Shown here one piece after another: positions 32,671-44,637 of a DNA stretch of 64,000 bases (position 1 is the stretch's first letter; every line of letters begins with the position of its first letter). The DNA is from Trissonchulus latispiculum. Its lineage: Eukaryota > Nematoda > Enoplea > Enoplida > Ironidae. The notes beneath the pieces were generated by a model that was given only the letters and a program-made list of their open reading frames with translations, was not told the DNA's origin and did no database searches. The DNA lies in NCBI GenBank assembly GCA_030248195.1, contig JASAND010006748.1:1-64000 (forward strand), written 5' to 3'. Made by a program: the position numbers and the translations under genes.

Positions 32671-33164
32671 TCACTTAAGTTGTTACTATTATACAGTACA
32701 ACGCATCTGACAGGAGTGGAATCGGTTTTCGCCACCGTAAGGATAGGGTTGGGGGTAAAATTACTCAGCTGAGCCAGCATATTAGCTACAAAAACTTCCA
32801 GTTTTAAAGAATCCTTCATCCTCAAAGAGAGGGAGTTCTTAAAACGGGCTGCTTTTTCCGTAATTTTCCAAAAGTGACTTGCATAATTGAAACCAGGACA
32901 GGTGAGAACATCTACCACTGTCACCTACACCACTGTTGGAACAAATAAAACCCGACGTGACAGAACGCAAAATTTAAGATTTTTGGGCATGGATTTTGTG
33001 TATCGTTTTCTTTGGTGACACTTCATGAAAAATGTGCTCACCTGCCTTGTCAACGGTCAATATGCAAATTGAAAGCCAGTTTTCAGGTGAATGTGGGTGT
33101 TGATGTTTTCGAAACAAAGTGTAAATAATAAAATATTTCCGTAATATGCAACTCGCTGAACCCG

Positions 33165-33300
33165 AGTCTGAAGTCCGTTTTTCAAATCAGCTGTAAATTT
33201 TAAAATTAGCTCAGCATAAGCTTGCATCGTTAGCTTATTCCAAGCTAGCGAAAAGCTGAATCGAAAAACGGACTTCAGATTCATGTTCAGCGACACAGAA
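33165..33300. repeat. Small palindromic repeat
   Basis: TCTGAAGTCCGTTTTTC near 33170 is mirrored by GAAAAACGGACTTCAGA near 33257-33273, with GCTTATTCCAAGCTAGCGAAAAGCT between. It is related in sequence to the centre of the foldback at 51555-52176. Confidence 0.6.
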
Positions 33301-33695
33301 AACCTCTATATGCAACTTTTCAGCCAAGTCGGCGAAGAACTTTTCCGGTCCCCTTGACAATCAAAAAACATGGAATCCCTCGAAATCAAAAATCTTATGA
33401 TACTTGAACTCAGCGTGGTCGAAAACATACCCATGCCGAATTTCAGCTCAATTGGTCAAGTTTATTTATTCAGAGTGGTGGGGGTATTCTGGAAGGGACC
33501 GCAGAATTCTTCTTCCAACAGTTTGGAAGAAAATTAGAAAGGGTTTGCAGGTTTGCAGGTTAGGCTGTAAATTAGTAAACTTGGGTGGGTAAGCCAACTT
33601 GTCTTTTATACGTTTTATGTTTTGAAAGTCATCTGGACGACTTTTGTAACTAGACCTGGCAATTCTCAATTTGAAGTAACATTCTATACGAATTT

Positions 33696-34888
33696 ATGAT
33701 TGCAACACTACAGATAGTCAGTGTTCTGATATGGACTGCTTCAGGTAACGTTTCGTTGTTGTTTGTGTCTTTATATACAGGAGTTTTCATCCTTTCTATA
33801 TGTTAAGAATATGCGCAAACGTGGATTTACAAGAGTAGAAGCAGAAGCTAAGTCAGACGTCGTTAGACATGCTAACCACTACATGTCCGAATCAGCTGAA
33901 CTTTAATGTTTCTTGTCATCAATGCTTCTTATGCCTGCTTTCCCTATAGAGTATATTTTGACTCCAGTTTGCACGTTTCAAACTAGTACAACTTAGCTAA
34001 CTTGGTAAACTGTAAAAAGATGCCGATATGTACCTGATTCAAAAACCTCCAATTTTGCCTATATTTACCGAATCACATAAGTTGCAACCAGACGAAATTA
34101 ACGGATGCATAAAATTTATTGTGGAGGAAATGGATACTTGCAATGCCCAATATTAGCTTAATATTTGGATTTACAATCAATTCGTAAACATTTTAGGCGG
34201 ATATTGCGAGGACACCTGCCGCGATTTTGGTCTCACTGAAATCGGATGTCCACCGTGTCTGCCGCCGGCAGCTTGCGTTTCTGGAAATAGTTTAGTCAGA
34301 ACACAGTTAGGTTTAGTTAGGGTGGCCTCATTAGCCAAAACTCACAGCAGCGAAAACGTTTTAGCTATTTCAAAAGGAGGATCACTGATATGGTCACCAA
34401 TTAGCTTCCATTTGCATCCACCTAATAACAAAACAGCTAATGGTATTAGGCTGCAAGTCAAGCGGAATATAAGTTTAGAGATAACGACAGAGCATCAGCT
34501 GTTCACGTGTGATTGTAGCACTGGCTTAATTCTTGAAACGTCTAAACCTGCAAAGTCTGTAAACGACGAGACATGCCTAGTGTTGCCTCAACAAAGCGGG
34601 TATGCTTGTGCTAATGTGGAATCTACTCAACCGACTGAAATAACTGGTCTTTACAGCCCAGTTACTGTAGATGGGACTATTGTAGTGAATGGAGTTGGGT
34701 TGTCATGCTACTCTTACATAGATCACAACACTGCTCATAAATTATTTCGCGGAATTCACTCCTTGTCTTCGGACATGCTATATTGGATTCAGCAAGTGTT
34801 TCATCAACTAAATGAAAACGATTTTACACGTTGGACGAACAATTATTTACTGAAGGCAGAAACAGTACAGACATTTCAGCATATTTAA
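33696..34888 (+). CDS. Hog (Hint) domain protein C, two exons
   Basis: Exon 1 (33696-33744) encodes MIATLQIVSVLIWTAS, a strong signal peptide. The phase-1 donor GTAACG is identical to that of gene B. A 452-base intron ends in AG at 34195-34196, and exon 2 runs 34197-34888; the protein is 246 residues. The four-Cys segment is C20, C24, C34 and C37, with the Hint Cys at C43 (CVSGNS). The TTEHQLF block, GLYSPVTVDGT and VGLSCYSYIDH are intact. It ends at the same FQHI as gene B. It is the most diverged copy. The charged and polar residues between the cysteines vary while the cysteine spacing holds, as expected for a selected secreted peptide. Sterol-transfer activity is inferred only. Confidence 0.88.
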
Positions 34889-35113
34889 ACAGACAATGGT
34901 AATAACCATGTATTTATGTATCTGTCATGTGGACGGTCTAGTACTGAAGAGAAAACTAGCAACTGGACGGTGCAACGACTTTATTTACACACTAACTCCA
35001 TAAGCTGATGCTCCAAAATAAGACATGCCAAAATCGTATCAACAAAATCTAGATAAAACCAGATAACCACAACGTAACGCCCATAAAAGCCAAATACATC
35101 CAGATAGTCTTAA

Positions 35114-35379
35114 GCCTGGTTCACACTGCTGTCTTATGTCTCTTGTCTTAGGCAGCACTTTAAATCTTTTCAACCAATCAACTTGACAATGCTAGACTAG
35201 CTGCAATGTGATTGGTTTATCCCTTAAGACATAAGACAAAAGTTGAGCCTAGCCCAAATCTGCCTAAGACAAAAAGACATAAGACAAAAGACATAAAACA
35301 CCAGTGTGAACGCCTTAAGACAAAGACATAAGACAAAAGACATAAGACATAAGACATAAGACACCAGTGTGAACCAGGC
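35114..35379. mobile_element. TTAA-flanked MITE, 266 bp, ATAAGACA words
   Basis: GCCTGGTTCACACTG at the left and CAGTGTGAACCAGGC at the right are exact inverted repeats. TTAA flanks both (35110-35113 and 35380-35383), as in piggyBac-type insertion, although the palindrome CTTAAG makes the exact boundary ambiguous. The right half is an array of ATAAGACA/AAGACAAA words. Confidence 0.75.
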
Positions 35380-35383
35380 TTAA

Positions 35384-36220
35384 GTGTTAATTCAATGTCA
35401 ACAAGAGTCAGAAACAACCGGATCATCCCAAATGAATGTAGACAAAAATGACCACCACCATCCAGTAAACATGTCACGCCATTTCAGCCGCACATAATGT
35501 AAACAATGAAGGCTTTTCGTTAAATTCCCGACACTCCGGCGAGAAAGTGTAAATGTCAATGATGTTATAAGGTAGGTATGCATTCATGCAAGTAAAGTGG
35601 ATCCTTCATTAAACTTCGTTGATCCGGGGGTTATCTTTTGATCTTCCAACGACAGTGAAAGAGACTAAGACGGAGTCTTTTTGTCCCAATATCGAATCAT
35701 TTGCCAGAAGCCATTAGGCATTAAGGTGTTGGCTCGGGTTCGTGTAGTTTTGGACTTTAAAAGGACAACTGTTGTTGAAATTCATTCAAATTTGCTACAA
35801 TTACATCATTTAGCCTAGAAAACATGTAAACACTGATTTCCTGTTTGTGTTTAAATTTACTTTCTTCTTGAATTTAATTTCTAACTTGAGTTCCAAGAAA
35901 GCAGCTGAAAATTATGCCGTTTTTAGTGTAAACTCTTAAAACCACCAAACTCCAAGCCATGTAAAATTTGTGGGGAGGGAAATGCAAAGGTCAGGTAATG
36001 ACCTCTCTCTTTTTCGTTTTGCAGTCAGTGTTCAACCATCCCAGTTGGGTGCCTCTTAAAGACTAACCAAGCTTAAATAGAGTCACTAAGTTAGTTCCTC
36101 CCCGCACATTTTACAAAAGCCCTATATTCTAACGAAAAAAACATTAAATAAGCAGTTTGTGCTCCATAGCTAAAACAGTGCCAAATGTATAAGGAAAGTT
36201 AAGGGGGGGCTACTATAGGC
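35384..36220. other. No gene recognised
   Basis: Intergenic sequence with only short frames. Confidence 0.4.
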
Positions 36221-37445
36221 TATTCTGTGTTTAAGGAACTAGGAATACTAAATACTACAAACAACAACACTTATTTTGAAATTCAACCAGATAATGAAAA
36301 TAGTATAATAAATAAAATAAATGCATTTTGAAACCTCTTAATATCAGCTGTAATGACAACAATAAACTACCATTTATCTATATAATTCCAAAATTTCTTA
36401 AAGCTCCTATAAAATTCAGAACTATATAGCTAGTCGTAACACTTCTTGTAGTCCTCTTTCAATTACTCTAGATAAAATACTCAAGCTTATTTCCATAAGT
36501 AGAAAAAGGCGAAGTAAAATATTAGAGTGTACTACAAACTGTAATCCTTTTTGGATCATCGATAGCAATAAGCCTATACTAAAAACAGTAGCACAGTTAA
36601 ATGGAAATAAAATGGCCAAAACAATTAATACTTACGACTTTACTACCTCGTATACTACATTGCAGCATAATACTATCGTTTCTGCTTTAAGCCATACAAT
36701 AAACAACGAAGTGACTAATCGTATTCATATACGATATGGCAAAGCGTATTGGGGAAACGGTGCACCTAAATATACTACATACACTAAAACCGATATTATA
36801 AATATGTTACAGTTTTTAGTAGAAAACACTTACTTTAAAATGGGCAACAAATTGTTTCTTCAACAAATTGGTATACCAATGGGAACAAATGCTGCCCCAA
36901 CTATAGCTAATCTAACCTTAAACTTTTTTGAGCATAAATTTATAACCGACAAAGATAATTCACACCTGGCTAAGTTTCTTATCTACGCATATAGATACAT
37001 TGACGATATCACAACCATTAATGACCACAACGTCTTGGAAACAAATCAAACTAAAATTTATCCGCCAGATTTAGAACTAAATAAAGTTAATTCAAGCAAT
37101 AAAGAAGCTAATGTACTTGACTTAAACATAAGTATCTCTAATGAAACTTTCACTACTAAAATGTATGACAAAAGGGAAGATTTCTATTTTTGTACTTACA
37201 AATTCCCTCCCGCAGACTCTAATATATCCAGTAAAATCATGAAAAATATAATAATCTGTCAATTAACACGAATCTGTGAAATAAATGACAAATTAATTCA
37301 TCTCAGAAAAAACCATAAAGATCTATTTGAAACTTGTCTGAATAGAGGACATTCAAAGAAGATGTTCTTACGCAGCTTAGACAAAACACTTAAACAGCAA
37401 ACATGGATCAAAGAAAAATTCCAACTTACTGATAAACTAACGTAA
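36221..37445 (+). pseudogene. Penelope-type reverse transcriptase relic
   Basis: The longest intact frame (36612-37445, 277 codons) contains QQIGIPMGTNAAPTIANL and the catalytic YRYIDDI box, then TKMYDKREDF and a C-terminal region typical of the 'GIPMGTN..RYIDD' RT group of animal genomes. I place it near Penelope-like elements; the family assignment is not certain. Coding similarity continues upstream: FWIIDSNK in the same frame, then IPKFLKAPIKFRT after a frameshift near 36427 (an apparent extra TA), and a more N-terminal segment before another shift near 36331. No GIY-YIG endonuclease domain was found downstream. The element is 5'-truncated and dead. Confidence 0.8.
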
Positions 37446-37997
37446 GAACACATTATTTACTAATTAATTAAGAATGTATGGTATTTATTTGACTTATTTC
37501 AAGATATATTACGCCTTGTGCGTACTACTTACCAGGCTTGCCTGGAAATACTCTCTACTTTACTCTTACCTGTCTCAGCAATGAGGTCAGGGTCTATGTT
37601 TTTTGTTTGCATGTAAACACTAAACAACACGTGCGAATGGGACCACAGGGCAGAAACGCGTTTCAATTCCTTTTCAATCAGGGGGCTCAAAAACCTAAAG
37701 CTGCAACTAGTATTTCGGTACGCCACTGACGACGCCCGCTGAATACTAGTATGTTCAGTATAATCAGTCTGGCAGAGTGGTCAGCGAGTGAACGCACCTA
37801 ACTTGTATGATTGTGTCTGTAGCACATCGTAGTGAGTGATTCACATGTGTTATCCATCGTATTCTCAGTTTTTTGGGTAGCAAGCATGTACAGAATAATT
37901 GCAACCCAAGAATATCTTATGCATGTATCATATTGTGTCACTTATTGGCCTATATGTATGTTCTTGAATTGGTACCTATCGTTCTAACCTTTTCTCT

Positions 37998-38372
37998 TTG
38001 CCCCGACTTTGTCCGATTGGTCTACTTTTTGGCGAAGATATAGAGCATTGGTTTGGTCAAAACATATCGGGTACTGAGATCTTAGCTGCCTTCCAGCCAT
38101 GTGCAGCCGTCGGGTTTATCCCGACCCCACGTTTTTCACAACTACCAACATAATTAAAAATCTCTGCTATCTGCAAAACCCTAGCTTCAAAGTTGCCATT
38201 TGCAAATATGGCATTTGCAAATGCAGATTTGGCGAATGTGCCCCTATCTGCAGAAAAATACTAGACGTCTGTATCTTATCTGCATATCTGGAAAAACGAT
38301 ATTTTTTCACCACACCAATGCTCTACATCTTCGCCAAAAGGTAGATCAATCGGACAAAGTCGGGGCAAATCG
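37998..38372. repeat. Foldback, ~55-bp arms
   Basis: GCCCCGACTTTGTCCGATTG at 38002 is mirrored by CAATCGGACAAAGTCGGGGC ending near 38367. CTTCGCCAAAA and TTTTGGCGAAG match inside the arms. The interior repeats ATTTGCAAAT-type words. Confidence 0.7.
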
Positions 38373-38743
38373 ATTTTAATAGCCCCCCTTAAGCTGAACT
38401 ATGAGTAAGCAACTATTTAATGCCATGATTTCACAGGTCAAATAGATGTTCTGACTACGGTTGTATTTATGTTACCTCAAAGGATTAGATTTGTTTTGAT
38501 TTAGTTCGATTTTCGCCTTTGAAAAATCATAAGATTCGATCTAGATCGATTTTTTGCACCGGAAAATTGAATTAATTTGATTCAGTTTAATTTCTTCAAT
38601 TTGAAAGACTTCTGATTTTGGTGCAGTTTTTGTCAAAATTGAATTTTCATGCGATTTCTGATTTTCAAGTTTCAAAGCAAGAACATTTATTTTAATGCTT
38701 TGTTTTGAAAACATTAAATTTTCATTTTTCATAATATTGAATG

Positions 38744-38886
38744 TGTTGTGTTGAGAAAAACATGAAGTGCAAAAAACTTAAAAAGTAAAAGACTTTTGGA
38801 ATTCCGTTCCTCTGTTGTTGTGTAAACGTACTGAAGTATAGTCCTGGTTTTTCTTGACACCACGTTTCTGTTCTTACTACACAACA
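38744..38886 (+). repeat. Possible short 5' LTR of the Gypsy element
   Basis: It begins TGTTGTG and ends CACAACA, the inverted TG..CA ends expected of an LTR, and lies 7 bases before a primer-binding site. At 143 bp it is short, and no matching 3' LTR was found, so this is tentative. Confidence 0.3.
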
Positions 38887-38893
38887 TATATTT

Positions 38894-38904
38894 TGGCGAC
38901 GAGG
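38894..38904 (+). other. Primer-binding site (tRNA-Ser type)
   Basis: TGGCGACGAGG is complementary to the 3' end of a tRNA ending CCTCGTCGCCA, as in tRNA-Ser. It lies directly before the Gypsy gag start. Confidence 0.55.
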
Positions 38905-38908
38905 GCAC

Positions 38909-39337
38909 ATGGATCAATTGCTATCCGGCCCACCTTCGTTTCTTTCTGCCCCCTGGCAACCTCCAGTCCCCTGGAAAGACTGGAAACTTTTATTCATGAA
39001 CTATCTGGCTGCTTGTGCAGCTTTTCTAACGCATGAAGGTTTATTTCAATATAAAAGATTGCCGATGGGTCTAAGCTCCTCAGCATCAGCTTTTCAAAAA
39101 GTCATTGAAATTGTGCTAGCTGGAGTGTCCGCTGTAGTCGTCTATCTGGATGACATTCTCATCGGCGGCAAATCGAAAGAAGAACATGATGTTCGTCTGC
39201 ATAAAGTTCTATCTAAATTGGAAAAAAGCAACGTCCGGTTGGAAATGAGCAAAGTTGAACTGAACCGTTCGTCAGTGAAGTTTCTGGGTCACATCATTTC
39301 TTCCGATGGAATTCAGTTAAGCCCGGAAAGAGTGTAG
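38909..39337 (+). pseudogene. Ty3/Gypsy gag start fused to RT by deletion
   Basis: The frame opens MDQLLSGPPSFLSAPWQPP, a gag-like N-terminus (about 35 codons, PPVPWKDWKLLFMNYL). It then passes directly into the reverse-transcriptase palm: LFQYKRLPMGLSSSASAFQK, the catalytic VVYLDDILI, and KFLGHIISSDGI. All of gag's remainder, the protease and the first RT motifs are missing, so a large internal deletion joined the two parts in frame. The frame stops at 39335-39337, and pol continues in the same frame afterwards (LLRRFLGFCSYCLKFLPDF). Non-functional. Confidence 0.85.
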
Positions 39338-40974
39338 GCTATTATTGATACGCCTCCACCCACTACTACTGATCTATTACGTCGATTTCTCGGGTTCTGT
39401 TCCTACTGCCTAAAGTTTCTACCTGATTTTGCCACGGTTGCAGCTCCTTCGCGACATCTCCTCCGGGAAGATGTTCTTTTCCTATGGTCAGGAAAGAACA
39501 GGGAACATTTCAGAAAATAAAGGAGATGTTACGAATTGCACCAATTTTGGCACCTTTCAATTCTCGAGCTCAAACAATTGTCACCGTGGATGCCAGTGCT
39601 TACAGATTGGGAGCGACACTGTCTCAAATTCACGATGGTCAAGAGAAGGTCATCGCGTTCGCTTCCCACACATTCACAGATGCTCAAAAGAAGTACTCAA
39701 TTGGAGAAAAAGAAGCTTTAGCCTGTGTTTGGGCCATTGAACGATGGCACATCTTTACATGGGGTCGACGGGTAATCCTTCGAACCGATCATCAGGTCTT
39801 GGCTGTGCTTTTGGGTGGCACCAATGGCACTGGTCGAAAACCCATGAGAATTGGTAGATGGTACGCCAGGTTGCTCCCCTATAACCTCGAAGTTGAATAT
39901 AAACCTGGTCATATGAATACTCTGGCCGATATGATGTCGAGATTGCCTTCCAAAGAAGAACATATTTCGGAAGACGAAAACTATTTGATTTCTTCTATTC
40001 AACTTTCTGCCATTTCATTCGACGAATTTCTGAAAGCTACCTCAGATGATCCAATTCTTAGCCGTGTCAGGGAATACGTCCAATCTTCCTGGCCTAATCA
40101 GGCAGAAGATGAGTTGAAGCCTTACTACAAAATTAGAAGTGACCTATTCCTATGGAAAGACGTCTTGTGCAAATCAGAATCAAGAATTATTGTTCCCATA
40201 GAGCTACGACAGAGAATTACTGATCTAGCTCACGAAGGACACCAGGGCATTGTTCGAAAAAAGCAACGAATCCGTGAAGCCTACTGGTGGCCTAATATGG
40301 ACAACGACGTGGAAGAACAAGTCCGCAGTTGCCACATTTGCCGTGCTACGGATAAATCTGCCAAGTTATATGCGCCTCCAGTGCAGCCAGTCACCTCTCC
40401 GTATGGGCCATGGAAGAAGGTGGCAATCGACATTCTTGGTCCATTTGCGGCAGCACCTCCTTCCGAACGATTTCTAATAGTCTTAGCCGATTACTACTCA
40501 CGGTGGCCTGAAGCGTGCACCACTAATCAGGTAACTTCCGCTGTGGTGATAAAGTTCCTGAATTCTTTGTTTAGCCGTTTCGGGTTGCCGTATCAGATCG
40601 TAACCGACAACGGTCCTCAGTTCACAAGTAATGAATTCAAAGACTACTTAAAAGATAGAAACATTAAGCACATCCGGACAGCTTTATACAACCCTTCCTC
40701 CAACGGTTTAGTTGAAAGATTAAATAGAGTTCTGAAAGAAGGATTGCAAACCGCTTCTATAGAAAGGGCAGATTGGAGTGACAGCCTCCAAACTCTGTTA
40801 TCTGCCTACCGCTGTACGCCTCACCGTGGAACAAAGATCAGTCCGGCTGAACTTATGCTCGGTCGGAAAATTCGGAAGTCGGAAAAAAATAGGAGCAAGG
40901 TTCACCTGCCTATTCATTGCACCAAGCCAAAAGGAACCTACGATGTTTCCCGGAACGTCCTTGAATACCAAAAG
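39338..40974 (+). pseudogene. Ty3/Gypsy RNase H and integrase
   Basis: After the in-frame stop and one frameshift near 39493, an open frame from 39484 encodes RNase H (TVDASAYRLGATLSQ, GEKEALACVWAIERW, RTDHQVL, YKPGHMNTLADMMSR). Integrase follows: an HHCC zinc finger (HEGHQG then CHIC) and the DDE core (AIDILGPF, VTDNGPQF, NGLVERLNR). The region continues to PAELMLGRKIR and about 35 more codons, where a foldback element interrupts it at 40975. The last ~27 codons of the 523-codon frame come from the foldback. The catalytic residues are intact, so loss of function comes from the upstream deletion, the stop and this insertion. Confidence 0.88.
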
Positions 40975-41942
40975 TCGATTTCGGGCTATACCTTATCCTG
41001 CTTGCCTGTTGCTGGACTGCAAGTATCTGGTCATTTAATAGCATCAGGAATCTAACACAGCATAATACAAGACAAATAGCACTAAGAGCCCGTGCCTGTG
41101 ACAAGTGTGAGGTAAACTATAACATTTGGGAACATATACATAACTCGATAAATATACCAGAGAACCCGAAATACTGAATTACCCTTGCACTCAACAGCAA
41201 AGCAACCCTGGAAAGCTCAAAATCATAACATCAAATTTATTTAACGTTAAGACAGTAAACAAACCTAAAAGGCAAAAGTAAAATGTTTGCAACCCTGGAG
41301 TGTGGCAAGATAAATAAGAAGGTCAAAAAATTCAAAACAACAGGATCAAAAAATTTCAATATAGGGAGATGTATTTAAATTATAGCGAACACGTAATAAG
41401 CACGGGAAGATTGTGTCAATGTTTGGGACAAACTTAGAGGAAACTATAAAAAGTTTTGACCCCACATTTATGCGCATAGCGGAGTGGCTGCACTTTTCTT
41501 GGAAATTTGCCCCGATTTTGGTTTCTTGAGCTCTTGATTTTTTCGCACGCACGGTTTTTTCGCATTTTTTGATCCTGTTGTTTTGAATTTTTTGACCTTC
41601 TTATTTATTTTGCCACACTCCAGGGTTGCAAACATTTTACTTTTGCCTTTTAGGCTTGTTTACTGTCTTAACGTTAAATAAATTTGATGTTATGATTTTG
41701 AGCTTTCCAGGGTTGCTTTGCTGTTGAGTACAAGGGTAATTCAGTATTCCGGGTTCTCGGGTATATTTATCGAGTTATGTATATGTACCCAAATATTACA
41801 GTTTATCTCACACTTGTCGTAGGCACGGGCTCTTGGTGCCATTTGTCTTGTATTATGCAGTGTTAGATTCCTGATGCTATTAAATCACCAAATACTTGCA
41901 GTCCAGCAACAGACAACAGGATAAGGTTTAGCCCGAAATCGA
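40975..41942. mobile_element. 968-bp foldback inserted in Gypsy integrase
   Basis: The left arm (40975-41353) is mirrored by the right arm (41566-41942), with TCGATTTCGGGCTATACC at the outer left and GGTTTAGCCCGAAATCGA at the outer right. The loop is about 212 bp. The arms are nearly identical along about 375 bp, so the element is young. No convincing target duplication was seen. Confidence 0.85.
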
Positions 41943-42260
41943 AACGAAACAAATAAAAAGACACCCTGGCGAACAAAGAAAAATTAAATCCAGTCAGGCA
42001 CAACCAGTTATGCTCACGTGAAATCAAATGATCAAACAAAATTTCGAAAATGAAAATTTCACAAACAGCTCAACTTTTTAGTCGCAACAGCAGTCGGATT
42101 AGAGTGTTTGGTGAAGGTTTGGGTGAAGGTTTGGGAGAACAGCTACATCCATCACCGCAGCGGGTGCCGCCGGAAATGTCTCTGCGCTCCACCTCAGATT
42201 CAGCTGTGCCGGTGCCGGAGACAAGGGAAATTCGGCTTTGTAAGTTTTTCTCGTGACGTA
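41943..42260 (+). pseudogene. Possible 3' remnant of the Gypsy element
   Basis: The sequence after the foldback (AGACACCCTGGCGAAC onwards) may continue pol, and LRSTSDS near 42181 resembles the basic tail of some Gypsy polyproteins. Similarity is weak and no 3' LTR was found. Confidence 0.25.
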
Positions 42261-44040
42261 AAATTTTTTGTGAATAGGAAATAAACAATACATTTTAGTC
42301 AAATTTGGCTTACATTCAACAAAATTGTGGAACGGCTTAAAATAAACAATGACCAACAGTTTGTAGTCCCAAATCCTAAATTTAGTATCTCCAAATAATA
42401 AGTAGGATTGACTTTCGTTCGTTTGTCGTACTATTTCCTAATTTTGGTCAGTCAAGAAAGGAAATAAGCTAACAATCCTATTTGCTAATTTGGAATTACT
42501 AGTTTCAACCACGTTGGCGGATTCATCCCCGGACAGAGATGCGCCAAAATGCGATGGACAAAAGCGAAATAAGCTTAAATGCTCAGAGATGCAACTTATG
42601 AATTGGCATTACTAGTTTCCGAATTTGATTCCGTCTCACATTTATTCACCTTTTACTATGTTTTGGAGTTGTGATCTATCGAAGTGAACCAAAATTTTAA
42701 GCAAAAGTTTGTTTTGGGTGTTTCAAGAATTTGTTGTATAGACAGACAGACCGTTTAATCAGTTACGTCATTTGTCATTTTAGTGCCTGTTAGAAATGAC
42801 GCCATAATAAATATTACATTATAAAATTGATGGAAAATACAAATTCATATCACCGTAACCTTTATTAATTTGTTTATTGACGTCATATATCCGTTTCAAA
42901 ACTTCAAATTCGCTTTACATGCTGAGAAGCAATAATGGGGAACTTTAGCACAACTTACTTGAGGGTGCGACAAAAATTCAGGGGCCCCAACTTTGGTGAA
43001 TCGGCTTAAATTCTTTCAGGCATATATATAGTATTTGTGGCCAAATATACTGGGTTGTTGGCACACTGCTGGCACTCAATAGCTCACCCGGCATTTGAAG
43101 AACACCTTTGATTGAATATGACATCAAATACAGTTATTTAAAAATTTCTGCTTGCAGTTTGGTTCAATGGAAAACTCAACGCTTTGACACAATGAGAGAA
43201 GATATATCGGAACAGGAACCCTGACACACGCCATTAGCTTTGTGGTATTCCTAACATTTTAGTGCCAACTGACTAAACCTGAACAACCGTCCATAATTTG
43301 GAAAATCTTTGCCGCTGAATCCAAAAATTCAGTTCTGATGTAAACCTAGAAGCCAACGTGGTCATAGCTAATCTCATAGCTCATAGTTCGTTAACCTTAG
43401 ATTCTCAGGACTTGTGTCAAATATGAAGGAATTTGGCAAGAAAAATATTTTATGCCACTCCATACAGGTGCAAATGTCAATTTTGATCTGGTGCAGAATA
43501 TGAGACAGATTCAGTGTTCTAAAATGCTCTTTTTGCCTCCACTTTCGTATACGCTTTGTCCACAAACGAGGGCGTTTCTGAGAACTAGCCTAAGAGGGAC
43601 AGTTTGGGTTCGCGTCGGGATTCCGCGGGACAAAGAAATCGTTTCATTTTCATGAAAATTTGAGATTTTTTGGAAACTGCAAAACAAATTTAGTCACTTA
43701 TTCTATTATTTAGGTCATTTATTTACTGTCACAGCTCAAATTATTCAATATATGATTCGAATTTAATACCATGCTCAAGAATTTGAAGTTTGTTTAATTT
43801 TGAATATAATGAAGATAACAGCTTTTTAGTCCATTTCGAAATTATAAAGCACCTATATATTTTCATGTCTTCATGCCAAGTTTTTGTGTCTCAATTTAAC
43901 GATAGAACACAAACAGTTGTATAATACAGTATTTTTATTGAACTTTGAACAAGCAAAGGTTATCTGCAACCTTGCAAAAAAAGTTGCACACGGATTTTTT
44001 CAATTAGATAATTGAAACTAATAATAATAATTTGAAAATG
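42261..44040. other. No gene recognised
   Basis: Short frames only. Confidence 0.4.
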
Positions 44041-44044
44041 GTAA

Positions 44045-44130
44045 TGTTATCCTAAGCCACACGGGTAGCGATGCTAGCTACAGCCACCAGCAATGGACAG
44101 GTTGACCATTCGCAAAATTGATCCGTTACA
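44045..44130 (-). repeat. Fragment of the palindrome-centre repeat
   Basis: AGCCACACGGGTAGCGATGC and the following bases to GATCCGTTACAG are a diverged inverted copy of 54800-54870 (GTAACGGATCAAGGTTGG, GGCTAGCTACCCGC), and so also match 56030-56090. Confidence 0.65.
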
Positions 44131-44637
44131 GATATAAAGAAAAATATTTTGCACACTAAATCTATGAACAATTTCAGTTGCTATGATCCTTAAATTTTAT
44201 ATTTGGTCGAGAGCAGTGCATTGCATCTTGGGAAACTGTTGGCATGTGGGCTTTTATATGCATACATACATTAACACGGGATCCAATTCTGGGTGGTCCA
44301 CCCCGATTCTGGCGAAGGGTCTACCCCTAAAAAATTCCAAAATGTTAAGGGGGTTTACCCCAAAATTTGCAAAAATTGATAAATTTTAACAGTTTTGGTC
44401 AAACATTACTAAAAAAGATAATTTTTAGTGAGTTTTAACAAATTTTTGGAAAACACGCTGAAATTTGCTAGAAAATGAGCAATTTTTGGTAAAAATCGCT
44501 GACGCAAGGGTCTACCCTTCTTTTCTTCTGGACGAGAGGGTCTACACTTTTTCCCTTCTCAAGGGGTCTGCTCTTTTTTGTCGGTCTGAGGAGTCTGCAC
44601 CTCCCCATTTCCCCGCACGTTATCTTATGATTACATA

